Positions 33,717 through 42,788 of a stretch of DNA of 64,000 nucleotides are shown here, piece by piece. The position numbers and the translations under genes are program-made. The stretch covers positions 707,501 to 771,500 of the forward strand of contig NZ_CP061813.1 in the NCBI RefSeq assembly GCF_014784055.1, in the 5' to 3' direction. The notes below the pieces were generated by a model. It searched no databases. It saw only the letters and a list, made by a program, of their open reading frames with translations, and was not told the origin of the DNA. Each line of letters begins with the position of its first letter. The first letter of the stretch is position 1. The DNA comes from Polaribacter haliotis. GTDB lineage: Bacteria; Bacteroidota; Bacteroidia; Flavobacteriales; Flavobacteriaceae.

Positions 33717-35108
33717 TTAATATCCTAATATTGATAATAATTCGCTACTTTTTTGTTGTTCTTTAAAGACCTTTATATCCAAATTACCTTCTTTATCTCT
33801 GTCGATAATTAAATGCTTTGGAGTTGGAATTAAACAGTGTTGCAATCCACCAAAACCACCAATGGTTTCTTGATATGCTCCAGTGTTAAAGAACCCAATG
33901 TATAGTGGTTTTTCTTTCTCGTAAACTGGTAAATAAATTCCATTTACATGTTGTTCTGAATTGTAATAATCGTCACTATCGCAAGTTAAACCACCTAATA
34001 AAACACGTTCGTATTTTGTATTCCATTTATTAATTGGCAGCATGATAAAACGTTTGTTAATTGCCCAAGAATCTGGTAAAGTGGTTATAAATGAAGAGTT
34101 TATCATATTCCAACGCTCTCTATCATTTTGTTTTTTCTGATATAAAACTTTGTACATAGCTGCTCCAGATTCACCAACTGTAAAACTTCCAAACTCTGTA
34201 AAAATATTTGGTACGTCTACTCCTGCTTCATCACAGGCTTGTTTTATTTGATTTGTAATTTCATCAATCATATATTGATAATCATAATCAAAAGCCAAGG
34301 AGTTTTTTATAGGAAAACCACCACCAATATTTAAACTGTCTAAAGTAGGACACACCTTTTTTAAGTTGATGTACACATTTAAACATTTCATTAATTCGTT
34401 CCAGTAATACGCATTGTCTTTAATACCAGTATTGATAAAAAAGTGTAGCATTTTTAAATCAACTTGGGTATTATCAGCAATTTCACGCTCATAAAAAGAA
34501 ACGATGTTTTTATATCCAATTCCTAATCTTGACGTATAAAACTCAAATTTTGGTTCTTCTTCAGAAGCAATTCTAATACCAACTTTAAACTTCTTTTTTG
34601 TTTCTTTTTTTATTAACGGTAATTCTTCATAATTATCGATAATAGGAATACAGTTTTTATGTCCAGATTCTATTAACTCGCCAATATTCTTTACATATTG
34701 GTCTCTTTTAAATCCGTTACAAATAACAAAAGTATCGTCTTTTATTTTGCCTTCTTTCTTTAAGCTTTTAACAATATCTATATCAAAAGCAGATGATGTT
34801 TCAATATGAATATCATTTTTTAAAGCCTCGTTTAAAATGTGCTTAAAATGAGAACTTTTTGTACAATAGCTATAAAAGTATTTTCCTTTATAATCATGTT
34901 TTTCGAAGCTATTTTTAAACCAGTCTTTTGCTCTGTTTATGTTTTCTGATATTTTTGGTAGGTATGTAAATTTTAATGGAGAACCATATTCTTCAATAAG
35001 TTCCATTAAATTAATGCCATGCCAAAATAATTTATGGTTTTCTGTTTTAAATTCTTCTTGTGGAAAATCGAACGTTTGCTCGACTAAATCTATATATTTT
35101 GTATTCAC
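33717..35108 (-). CDS. speA: Biosynthetic arginine decarboxylase (short Bacteroidota type, PLP fold III)
   Basis: The 463-residue protein starts at a GTG codon; no in-frame ATG exists in front. It is shorter than E. coli SpeA (about 650) and typical of the Bacteroidota form. The PLP barrel carries YSYCTKSSHF with the Schiff-base Lys, and HFFINTGIKDN and LNIGGGFPI for phosphate binding. GLTCDSDDYY supplies the active-site Cys-Asp from the C-terminal beta domain. It makes agmatine from arginine and is the first gene of the polyamine operon. A structured leader of over 250 bases precedes it and suggests RNA-level control. Confidence 0.92.
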   Translation of the reverse strand: MNTKYIDLVEQTFDFPQEEFKTENHKLFWHGINLMELIEEYGSPLKFTYLPKISENINRAKDWFKNSFEKHDYKGKYFYSYCTKSSHFKHILNEALKNDIHIETSSAFDIDIVKSLKKEGKIKDDTFVICNGFKRDQYVKNIGELIESGHKNCIPIIDNYEELPLIKKETKKKFKVGIRIASEEEPKFEFYTSRLGIGYKNIVSFYEREIADNTQVDLKMLHFFINTGIKDNAYYWNELMKCLNVYINLKKVCPTLDSLNIGGGFPIKNSLAFDYDYQYMIDEITNQIKQACDEAGVDVPNIFTEFGSFTVGESGAAMYKVLYQKKQNDRERWNMINSSFITTLPDSWAINKRFIMLPINKWNTKYERVLLGGLTCDSDDYYNSEQHVNGIYLPVYEKEKPLYIGFFNTGAYQETIGGFGGLQHCLIPTPKHLIIDRDKEGNLDIKVFKEQQKSSELLSILGY

Positions 35109-35233
35109 TTTGGTTTTTAAATTATAGGTATGATAAATTTGTCTAAATCAGAACATTTTAAAAATGTTGAAATAGAAATAAGTACTTTTAAAAAAGTAAG
35201 ATTATCACTGTATAATTTGTAAGTAAACTACGT

Positions 35234-35352
35234 GCAACTTTGAGAAAAGTTGCAATTCTTGAAGAATTGAAAATGGAGAAACCTTAATTTTTCGGTTGCA
35301 TTTCCAAAATGCATTGTAATACGTATTCTCCAATTGAGTATTACATCCGAAA
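35234..35352 (-). ncRNA. Structured leader RNA of the arginine decarboxylase operon (three-way junction with pseudoknot)
   Basis: On the minus-strand transcript a six-pair stem P1 (UUUCGG at 35352-35347 with CCGAAA at 35295-35290) encloses two hairpins. P2 is GUAAUAC/GUAUUAC (35344-35338 with 35322-35316) and P3 is GCAUUU/AAAUGC (35312-35307 with 35303-35298). Joining strands are only 2-3 nt. The P2 loop contains GGAGAA (35331-35326), which is fully complementary to UUCUCC (35280-35275) just past P1. Two further perfect hairpins follow at 35269-35253 and 35253-35234. The promoter is about 40 bases upstream. This is not a family I can name; it could be a polyamine, arginine or other metabolite sensor, or a protein-binding leader. 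Confidence 0.6.
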
Positions 35353-35388
35353 TAAGAAAAACTAAACATTTTACTTAAATAAGTACAA

Positions 35389-35422
35389 CAAATGTATATT
35401 ATTTTTTAATATAAATTACAAA
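35389..35422 (-). promoter_or_regulatory. Promoter of the polyamine operon (TTTG-N22-TACATTTG)
   Basis: TACATTTG on the minus strand matches TAnnTTTG exactly. A TTTG lies 22 bases upstream, slightly wide. It places the transcription start near 35382, just before the structured leader. Confidence 0.55.
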
Positions 35423-35626
35423 AGCAAAAAAAAAGTAACTTTTTTTTGAAATATATTTTTTATCAGTAAATACAGGTGTTTCGAATGATAATTGAATGCG
35501 ATTTTAATACTGAAGTGAAATTTTATTCTAAAATTTGATTATAATTTCTGCCTAAAAACGTCAATTATCAACAAAAACTATAAAAAACATTCTTCCTTAT
35601 AAAAACGCAATTATAAAGCATAAAAA
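35423..35626. other. AT-rich intergenic stretch without recognisable content
   Basis: Between the promoter of the polyamine operon and the helicase terminator I see long A and T runs but no ORF of note, no strong hairpin and no repeat. The whole gap from 35109 to 35661 otherwise holds only the leader RNA and its promoter. Confidence 0.5.
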
Positions 35627-35650
35627 AAGCTCTGAATTTTCAGAGCTTTT
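35627..35650 (-). terminator. Terminator of the SF2 helicase gene
   Basis: AAAGCTCTGAA pairs with TTCAGAGCTTT. On the minus strand the T-run (the A-run at 35622-35629) follows the stem. It is located 12 bases past the stop. Confidence 0.85.
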
Positions 35651-35661
35651 AATTTACATTT

Positions 35662-37212
35662 TTATTCATCTATTGGTGGATGACCATGAATTTCTTCAAA
35701 ATCTTCATCGAAGTTTTCTCTTAAATAAGCGTTTAGTTTCTTTCTGTAATCGTCTTTTAACCAAGTTACAAAATTGTGCGTACTTTTAGAAATACATTTT
35801 GCATATCTGTTAATTCTATCATCTATCTCCTCACCTAACATTTTAGCCAAAATTAAAGCATCAAAAACATCTTCACTGTTTTCAATACACATTTTTGCAT
35901 GATGTACAATTGATTTTTCTAATACTCTTTTAGAAGATTCTCCAGCTTTTATTGTTTCGATATATACATTTTTCATATCGAAATAAGTATCTGTAGAATT
36001 TGCAAACTCTACTTTTACATTTGCTGGTAATTCATATCTAAAGGTACTTTCAATTTCTTCATCAGAAAGAATTGCATCTAAATAATAATCTGGTGCTCTA
36101 AACATTTTTTGCCAGTCTAAATCTGCACCCCAAGGACCAAATCTGTGGAAATTGTTTCCTAAATCAATTACATCAAACGTGTTTTTATCTCCAAAAATAC
36201 GAGAACCACGTCCAATCATTTGATAATATAAAGTCAACGATTTTGTTGCTCTGTTTAAGATAATTGCTTCAATACTTGGTTCATCAAAACCAGTTGTTAA
36301 AATACTTACAGAGGTAATAATTGCATTTGGAGTTTTGTGAAACCATCTTAAAATAAGCTCACGTTCCTTTTTTGTATTTGTATTGTCTAAATGCGCAATT
36401 GGGTATCCTGCTTTCTTAAACGCATGAAAAACCTGAATAGAAGTATTTATACCGTTGTTAAAAATCAACGTTTTTTTACCTTTTGCAGTTTCTTCATAAG
36501 CACTTACCAATTTGGTAAGCATGTCTGTATTCATGTATAAATCTTCGGAAGATTTTACAGTATAATCTCCATTTGCCCCAACTTCCAAAGAAGTTAAACC
36601 AACATTGTAAGAATACATATTTGCTTGTGCTAAATAACCACTTTCAATTAAATGATGAATTGGCTCACCAACATATAATTCCTGATAATTCTCATACATT
36701 GGTAATTTAATGTTAGAACTTAAAGGAGTTGCTGTTACACCAAGAATGAAAGATTGATCGAAAAACTTAAAGATTTTAGTAAAAGAGTTGTAATGTGCCT
36801 CATCTACAATAACCAAACCGATATCAGAAATATCTAACTTATCGTCATTTAATCTATTTTTTAAAGTTTCAACCATCGCCACAAAACACATAAATTCGTC
36901 TTGATCGTCTAATTTTGCAGTACTATTTATTATTTTATTTTCTACACCAAACTCAATAAGCATTTTAGAAGTTTGCTTACTTAATTCAATTCTGTGCGTT
37001 AGTACTAAAACTTTCTTTTTAAAAGTTTCTATATAACGTCTTACAATTTCAGAAAAAATTACTGTTTTTCCACCTCCTGTTGGTAATTGATATAATAAAT
37101 GATAATCTTGAGGCGCTGTTTCAAATCGATTAAAAATCTCTTGAAGTGCATCTTTTTGATAACCGTATAATTCTTTACCTATAATTGTTTGCGAAGTGTT
37201 TGTTTCTGCCAA
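35662..37212 (-). CDS. SF2 DEAD/DEAH-type helicase (SSL2/COG1061-like)
   Basis: The 516-residue protein starts at TTG (MAETNTSQ). The helicase motifs are LYGYQKDAL (Q-like), LPTGGGKTVIF (Walker A), VLTHRIEL (Ia), IVDEAHYN (DEAH-type II), GVTATP (III), IFNNGI (IV), TGFDEPS (V) and YQMIGRGSRI (VI). A C-terminal region of about 150 residues (after DLDWQKMFRAPDYY) has no domain I recognise. The group resembles Ssl2/RecG-like DNA helicases of unknown role. It is monocistronic, with promoter TATTTTTG at 37234-37241. Confidence 0.92.
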   Translation of the reverse strand: MAETNTSQTIIGKELYGYQKDALQEIFNRFETAPQDYHLLYQLPTGGGKTVIFSEIVRRYIETFKKKVLVLTHRIELSKQTSKMLIEFGVENKIINSTAKLDDQDEFMCFVAMVETLKNRLNDDKLDISDIGLVIVDEAHYNSFTKIFKFFDQSFILGVTATPLSSNIKLPMYENYQELYVGEPIHHLIESGYLAQANMYSYNVGLTSLEVGANGDYTVKSSEDLYMNTDMLTKLVSAYEETAKGKKTLIFNNGINTSIQVFHAFKKAGYPIAHLDNTNTKKERELILRWFHKTPNAIITSVSILTTGFDEPSIEAIILNRATKSLTLYYQMIGRGSRIFGDKNTFDVIDLGNNFHRFGPWGADLDWQKMFRAPDYYLDAILSDEEIESTFRYELPANVKVEFANSTDTYFDMKNVYIETIKAGESSKRVLEKSIVHHAKMCIENSEDVFDALILAKMLGEEIDDRINRYAKCISKSTHNFVTWLKDDYRKKLNAYLRENFDEDFEEIHGHPPIDE

Positions 37213-37233
37213 AAGTTTAAAAATTTAGAAAGA

Positions 37234-37266
37234 CAAAAATAAGACTTATTATAGGTTTTACCCAAA
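37234..37266 (-). promoter_or_regulatory. Promoter TTTG-N21-TATTTTTG of the SF2 helicase
   Basis: Both boxes match exactly on the minus strand. The -7 element lies about 22 bases before the TTG start, which supports that start. Confidence 0.65.
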
Positions 37267-37272
37267 TTTTAA

Positions 37273-37674
37273 CTACATAAATCTCGATAAGTCTGTTTGT
37301 GTGATTTCGTAGTGAGAAGCATCATAGACAGAAACTCCATTTCTAACAACAATTAATTGCGGAGATTGGTGCATTACTTGGAACTTATACCCTACTTCAT
37401 CTGAAACATCTCTATAATTTAGTAAATCTAAATAATACACTTTTAAATTTTCATGTTCTTCCGAAAACAACTTTTCGAACTGTTTTATAACCATACTACT
37501 AATACCACATCTTGTAGAATGCTTAAAAATAAGTACAGCTTCTGTTTCAGATTCCTTTTTAATCGTTTCTAATTGCTCCAAAGTAGTTAGTGGAATCCAG
37601 TTTAAAAATGATTTTTTTTCTGGTTTTGTTTCCTTTTCACTTTTATCGCCAAATATGTTGTTAAATATGCCCAT
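37273..37674 (-). CDS. ytxJ: Bacillithiol-system redox protein YtxJ
   Basis: The 133-residue monothiol thioredoxin-like protein has FLNWIPLTTLEQLETIKK at the start of the fold. The active site FKHSTRCGISSMV carries a single Cys where glutaredoxins have CxxC. VMHQSPQLIVVRNG contains the cis-Pro. YtxJ-family proteins belong to bacillithiol metabolism, which Bacteroidota share with Firmicutes. The adjacent helicase has its own promoter, so it is probably independent. Confidence 0.9.
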   Translation of the reverse strand: MGIFNNIFGDKSEKETKPEKKSFLNWIPLTTLEQLETIKKESETEAVLIFKHSTRCGISSMVIKQFEKLFSEEHENLKVYYLDLLNYRDVSDEVGYKFQVMHQSPQLIVVRNGVSVYDASHYEITQTDLSRFM

Positions 37675-37727
37675 TTATGTTTTTTTGATCGGTCGTAAAT
37701 TTAAGAAAAAGCTTTCAGCAATAAAAA

Positions 37728-39323
37728 CTACTGTTTTATAAACTTCTTATTGATTACTGCTCCTGAAGTGGTTCTAATTTTCAACAAATAAATTCCCTTT
37801 GAAAACTCTTTTAAAGAAAATTTTGGTGTTTTAGTATTCAATATTTTCTTTCCTGTAATATCAAAAACTTGAATATTTTCAATTTCAGAATTATCAGATA
37901 ATTTAATTGAAACATAATCTTTAACTGGATTGGGATATATTAAAATGGTTTCTTTTTTTACTTCAGATTTAACGGAAAGACTACTTTCTTGAAATACTCT
38001 AACATAATCGATTTCTAAAGTATCTTCAGAAAAATTAGATGCAATATTTCCTCCTAAACTTCCACCCATTGCAAGGTTTAGTAAAATGAAAAAGTCTTCT
38101 TTAAAAGGATTTATGGTTTCCAATTCATTTATCAATCGATTATCTAAATAAATTTTCATCGAAGTTTCTGTCCATTCTAAACTATAAATATGAAAATTAG
38201 TGGAAGTATCTGCATTACTAGTTGCAACAGCTTTGCTGGAAATTTTATATCCTTGCCCATTATCCCAATGCCAAGTTCCTAAAATTTCTGTTTTTGCAAC
38301 ATTTGGCTCCATAATATCTATTTCACCACAAAATGGCCAACGTTTTGTTCCAAAACCTTCATTATCCCAATAGGTTCCATCTTCGTTAATATTTTTTCCT
38401 AACAACCAAATTGCAGGCCAAGTTCCAGCTACAGAAGGTAATTTTGCACGCACTTCTACTCTACCATATTTAAATGAAAACTTTGAATTTAATCTTGCTG
38501 AAGTATATTGTTTTTGATGACCTTGATCTGAATATACCTCTTTAAAAGCTTTAATTTTTAAAGTTCCATTACTTACAAAAGCGTTTTTTTGACGATTTGT
38601 ATAGTGTTGTTGCTCGTTATTTGCCCAACTATTTCCAGCAATTAATTTTGTTTGTTGATACCATTTGTTAGTATCTATTTCTCCATTTCCGTCAAATTCG
38701 TCTGCCCACACCAATTTATTAAAAGTAGTATTTGCATTTTCTGAGGGTTTACCATCATAATAGAAATCATCTACGTAAGCAACTACAAAGTCTGAATTAT
38801 TTTCTCCATTCATCTGAATTAAAACTCGATTAAAATCAGTTCTTTCAGTTGGTGGTTTTGAACCAGAATCTAAATTTCTAAATGCATCATTTTTAAAATC
38901 GAAGGTTACTTCTTGCCATTTATTTAATTCCAAGGTTTTAATAATTTCACTTTGGGTAGACCAAGGTGCAGATAAATTTCCATCTTGTAATTTTAAGGAG
39001 ATTTGGTTCGTTTGCGAACCAGTTATACCACTTGAAGGAATATATACTTTTAAAGTGAAAACATAGTTTGTCGATAAATCGAAATTTGTGGAATTATTAT
39101 ACCCAACATTTGCATATTGTCCACCAACATCACTATATTTTAAAACAGTATTAGATGTATTAATACTTTCTTTATGAGGATTAGTAAAATTGATGTCTAA
39201 ATTACAATTGTCTTCATACCAAGTGGAAATATTTCCATTTCCTTCGAAATCGTCTTTAATTTCTTGTGAAAAAGTTGAAGTTGTTGCAATTAGAATAAAA
39301 AATAATAGGTAAAAATTTCGCAT
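37728..39323 (-). CDS. Secreted GH16 beta-glucanase (laminarinase type) with T9SS sorting domain
   Basis: The 531-residue protein starts MRNFYLLFFILIATTSTFSQ, a signal peptide. Residues about 20-175 form a carbohydrate-binding-like beta-sandwich (DDFEGNG, FVVAYVDDFYYDG). Residues about 185-445 form a GH16 domain with the catalytic GEIDIMEP, the substrate-cleft Trp residues and LNLAMGGSLGG. Residues about 460-531 form a type IX secretion C-terminal signal (IYPNPVKDYVSIKL to VINKKFIKQ). It should hydrolyse beta-1,3/1,4-glucans such as algal laminarin outside the cell. No SusC/SusD pair is next to it. Promoter TAGATTTG is at 39348-39355. Confidence 0.93.
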   Translation of the reverse strand: MRNFYLLFFILIATTSTFSQEIKDDFEGNGNISTWYEDNCNLDINFTNPHKESINTSNTVLKYSDVGGQYANVGYNNSTNFDLSTNYVFTLKVYIPSSGITGSQTNQISLKLQDGNLSAPWSTQSEIIKTLELNKWQEVTFDFKNDAFRNLDSGSKPPTERTDFNRVLIQMNGENNSDFVVAYVDDFYYDGKPSENANTTFNKLVWADEFDGNGEIDTNKWYQQTKLIAGNSWANNEQQHYTNRQKNAFVSNGTLKIKAFKEVYSDQGHQKQYTSARLNSKFSFKYGRVEVRAKLPSVAGTWPAIWLLGKNINEDGTYWDNEGFGTKRWPFCGEIDIMEPNVAKTEILGTWHWDNGQGYKISSKAVATSNADTSTNFHIYSLEWTETSMKIYLDNRLINELETINPFKEDFFILLNLAMGGSLGGNIASNFSEDTLEIDYVRVFQESSLSVKSEVKKETILIYPNPVKDYVSIKLSDNSEIENIQVFDITGKKILNTKTPKFSLKEFSKGIYLLKIRTTSGAVINKKFIKQ

Positions 39324-39347
39324 AGCTGTTTTATATAGAATAATGCT

Positions 39348-39355
39348 CAAATCTA
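39348..39355 (-). promoter_or_regulatory. Promoter -7 element TAGATTTG of the GH16 gene
   Basis: Exact TAnnTTTG match on the minus strand, 24 bases before the ATG. The -33 box is unclear. Confidence 0.45.
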
Positions 39356-39589
39356 CTTACTTAAAGTGCTAATCTCTAAAAAATGACCAATACAAAAACA
39401 ATACAGAAAGCTTTTAAAGACTTTTTTACTAGTAAATTGTCAAAAAGTCAGTAAAAACAAGGATTAACAAGACAAAATGACTTATTCTTGATTCGCTATA
39501 TATTTGGTATTAAAATTGCTTTTAATCGATTGTAAATGAAAAATTAAATAACAACAAGGGCTTTAAAACCTTTGCTGAAAAAAATAAAT

Positions 39590-42199
39590 ATGAATTTTAA
39601 TAATTATACAACAAAATCGCAGGAGACCATACAAATGGCGCAGCAGATTGCGCAAGGTTTTGGTCATAATCAAATAGAAAATGAGCATATTTTTAAAGCT
39701 TTAACACAAGTAGATGAAAATGTGTTGCCTTTTTTATTGAAGAAATTAAACATTAACTTAAATGTTGTAAACCAAATTTTAGACAAACAATTAGAGAGTT
39801 TACCTAAAGTTTCTGGAGCAGAATTAATGATTTCGAGAGAAGCAAGTAAAACGCTTACAGAAGCGTCTGTAATTGCTAAAAACATGAAAGATGACTATGT
39901 TTCTATCGAACATTTAATTTTGGCAATATTTAAATCGAAAAGTAACATTGCACAGGTTTTAAAAGACCAAGGTGTTACAGAAAAGCATTTAAAGGCAGCA
40001 ATTGAAGAATTAAGAAAAGGAGAAAGAGTAACTTCTAAATCCCAAGAAGAAACCTACAATTCGTTGAACAAATTCGCTAAAAACTTAAATAAATTAGCGC
40101 AAGATGGAAAATTAGATCCAGTAATTGGTAGAGATGAAGAAATTAGAAGATTGTTACAAATTTTATCAAGAAGAACAAAGAACAATCCAATTTTAGTTGG
40201 AGAACCAGGAACTGGTAAAACCGCTATTGCAGAAGGTTTAGCACATAGAATTGTAGATGGAGATGTACCAGAAAATCTAAAAGATAAATTAATTTTCTCT
40301 TTAGATATGGGCGCATTAATTGCAGGTGCAAAATACAAAGGAGAATTCGAAGAACGTTTAAAAGCAGTTATAAAAGAAGTTACAAATGCAAATGGAGATA
40401 TTGTACTTTTTATTGATGAAATTCATACTTTAGTAGGTGCTGGAGGTGGACAAGGTGCAATGGATGCTGCAAACATTTTAAAACCTGCATTGGCTCGTGG
40501 AGAATTGCGTGCAATTGGTGCAACTACTTTAGATGAATATCAGAAATATTTCGAGAAAGATAAAGCTTTAGAAAGACGTTTTCAGAAAGTAATTGTAAAC
40601 GAACCTGATACAGAAAGTGCCATTTCTATTTTAAGAGGAATTAAAGAGAAATATGAAGCGCACCATAAAGTTCGTATTAAAGACGAAGCAATTATTGGTG
40701 CTGTAGAATTGTCTCAACGTTATATTACCAACCGTTTTTTACCAGATAAAGCTATTGATTTAATGGATGAAGCTGCGTCTAAATTACGTATGGAAATTAA
40801 TTCTAAACCAGAAGAATTAGATGTTTTAGACCGTAAAGTAATGCAGTTAGAGATTGAAATTGAAGCAATTAAACGTGAAAAAGACGAAACGAAGTTAAAA
40901 TCTTTACGATCTGATTTAGCAAATTTAAAGGAAGAACGAAACGAAATTAATGCAAAATGGAAATCTGAAAAAGAGGTTGTAGATAATATTCAGAATGCAA
41001 AATCTGATATCGAAAACTTTAAGCTTGAAGCAGAAAAGGCAGAAAGAGATGGAGATTATGGTAAAGTTGCGGAAATTAGATATGGAAAAATTAAAGAAGC
41101 TGAAGGCAAATTAGAAGAATTTCAGAAAATATTAAGCGAAAACCAGAATGAGAAATCTTTAATAAAAGAAGAAGTTACTCTAGATGATATTGCTGAAGTT
41201 GTTGCAAAATGGACTGGGATTCCTGTCACAAAAATGATACAATCTGAACGTGAGAAATTACTAAAATTAGAAGACCAATTACACAAACGTGTTGTTGGCC
41301 AAGAAGAAGCAATTGTTGCAGTTTCAGATGCTGTTAGAAGATCGAGAGCTGGTTTGCAAAACCCGAATAAACCAATTGGTAGTTTCTTGTTTTTAGGAAC
41401 AACTGGTGTTGGAAAAACAGAATTGGCAAAAGCATTGGCAGAATATCTTTTTGATGATGAAAATGCAATGACAAGGATTGATATGAGTGAATATCAAGAA
41501 CGACACTCTGTAAGTAGATTAATGGGAGCTCCTCCAGGATATGTAGGTTATGATGAAGGTGGACAATTAACGGAAGCTGTTAGAAGAAGACCTTATTCTG
41601 TAGTGCTTTTAGATGAAATTGAAAAAGCGCATCCAGATACTTTTAATATCCTTTTACAGGTTTTAGATGAAGGAAGATTAACGGATAATAAAGGACGTGT
41701 TGCAGATTTTAAAAACACCATAATTATTATGACTTCAAACATGGGAAGTCATATAATTCAGGAGAAATTTGCAGACCCAAAAGCAGATTTAGAAGCAGTT
41801 ACAGAAGTTGCGAAAATTGAAGTTTTAGGGTTGTTAAAACAATCTGTAAGACCAGAATTTTTAAATAGAATTGATGATGTAATTATGTTTACACCATTAA
41901 CACAAGGGAATATTTTCGAAATTGTAAAATTACAGATAGAGCATTTAAAGAAAGTAATTGGCAAACAAGAAATTACATTAGATGCTACAGATGAAGCAAT
42001 TAAATACTTGGCAAAGAAAGGGTATCAGCCAGAATTTGGAGCAAGGCCTGTAAAAAGAGTTATTCAGAAAGAAGTTTTAAACGAGCTTTCGAAAGAAATT
42101 TTATCAGGAAAAATAACAACAGATAGTATTATTTTATTAGATTCTTTTGATGATAAATTAGTTTTTAGAAATCAGTCGGATTTGGTAGAGAATATATAA
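39590..42199 (+). CDS. clpB: ATP-dependent chaperone ClpB
   Basis: The 869-residue Hsp100 disaggregase works with DnaK to rescue aggregated proteins. It starts MNFNNYTTKSQETIQMAQ; a TTG six codons earlier is rejected. The N domain is about 1-145. AAA-1 has Walker A GEPGTGKTAI and Walker B LFIDEIHTLVGAG. The coiled-coil middle domain at about 405-530 marks ClpB rather than ClpA/C. AAA-2 has GTTGVGKTELAK and VVLLDEIEKAH. The small C-terminal domain is last. It is monocistronic with a strong terminator. No CIRCE or sigma32-like site was recognised upstream. Confidence 0.97.
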   Translation: MNFNNYTTKSQETIQMAQQIAQGFGHNQIENEHIFKALTQVDENVLPFLLKKLNINLNVVNQILDKQLESLPKVSGAELMISREASKTLTEASVIAKNMKDDYVSIEHLILAIFKSKSNIAQVLKDQGVTEKHLKAAIEELRKGERVTSKSQEETYNSLNKFAKNLNKLAQDGKLDPVIGRDEEIRRLLQILSRRTKNNPILVGEPGTGKTAIAEGLAHRIVDGDVPENLKDKLIFSLDMGALIAGAKYKGEFEERLKAVIKEVTNANGDIVLFIDEIHTLVGAGGGQGAMDAANILKPALARGELRAIGATTLDEYQKYFEKDKALERRFQKVIVNEPDTESAISILRGIKEKYEAHHKVRIKDEAIIGAVELSQRYITNRFLPDKAIDLMDEAASKLRMEINSKPEELDVLDRKVMQLEIEIEAIKREKDETKLKSLRSDLANLKEERNEINAKWKSEKEVVDNIQNAKSDIENFKLEAEKAERDGDYGKVAEIRYGKIKEAEGKLEEFQKILSENQNEKSLIKEEVTLDDIAEVVAKWTGIPVTKMIQSEREKLLKLEDQLHKRVVGQEEAIVAVSDAVRRSRAGLQNPNKPIGSFLFLGTTGVGKTELAKALAEYLFDDENAMTRIDMSEYQERHSVSRLMGAPPGYVGYDEGGQLTEAVRRRPYSVVLLDEIEKAHPDTFNILLQVLDEGRLTDNKGRVADFKNTIIIMTSNMGSHIIQEKFADPKADLEAVTEVAKIEVLGLLKQSVRPEFLNRIDDVIMFTPLTQGNIFEIVKLQIEHLKKVIGKQEITLDATDEAIKYLAKKGYQPEFGARPVKRVIQKEVLNELSKEILSGKITTDSIILLDSFDDKLVFRNQSDLVENI

Positions 42200-42219
42200 G
42201 TTAAGTTTGGTTAGATTGG

Positions 42220-42251
42220 AAAAAGCGATGTTGTAAAAGGCATCGCTTTTT
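42220..42251 (+). terminator. Intrinsic terminator of clpB
   Basis: AAAAAGCGATG pairs with CATCGCTTTTT around a ten-base loop and is followed by a T-rich tail. Confidence 0.9.
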
Positions 42252-42288
42252 CTTTTTTGATTATATTCGTTGTTCAAATTTAACTATC

Positions 42289-42786
42289 ATGAAAAAAATC
42301 TTATTTTTATTTGTATTCGCTTTTGGTTTATTTACTTCTTGTACTTCTCAAGAAACTACGACCTATTATTTAATTCGACATTCAGAAAAAGACAGATCTG
42401 ATAAAACAAATAGAAATCCAGATTTGAGCGAAGATGGACAAGAAAGAGCTACAAATTGGGCAGATTATTTCGAAGATATCGATTTAGATGCTGTGTATTC
42501 TACTAACTACAATAGAACCATGCAAACTGCGACTCCAACTGCAGAAAGTAAAGATTTGGAGATTCTAAACTACGACCCAAGAAACATGTTTGATGCTGAA
42601 TTTGAAAAAGCAACAAAAGGAAAAACGGTTTTAGTTGTTGGTCATAGCAATACCACTCCTGCTTTTGTAAATAAAATTTTAGGCGAGAAAAAACATGAAG
42701 ATTTAGATGATAATGACAATGCAAGTTTATTTATTGTTACGATTTCTGGAGATAAAAAAGAAAGCATTGTAAAGAAAATAGAGTAA
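42289..42786 (+). CDS. Lipoprotein of the histidine phosphatase (phosphoglycerate mutase-like) family
   Basis: The 165-residue protein has a lipoprotein signal ending FTSC (Cys about 18). The catalytic motif LIRHSEKD (about 29-36) provides the phospho-accepting His. TNYNRTMQTATPTAE and VVGHSNTTPAFV supply the remaining active-site Arg and His. It is SixA/PhoE-like in size, anchored in the cell envelope. Substrate unknown. It is convergent with a methyltransferase gene two bases away. Confidence 0.92.
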   Translation: MKKILFLFVFAFGLFTSCTSQETTTYYLIRHSEKDRSDKTNRNPDLSEDGQERATNWADYFEDIDLDAVYSTNYNRTMQTATPTAESKDLEILNYDPRNMFDAEFEKATKGKTVLVVGHSNTTPAFVNKILGEKKHEDLDDNDNASLFIVTISGDKKESIVKKIE

Positions 42787-42788
42787 TT

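Noticed and set aside
35234..35269. Rho-independent attenuator at the end of the arginine decarboxylase leader
   Set aside because: The two hairpins are perfect but neither is followed by a U-run, so a classical transcription terminator is not supported.
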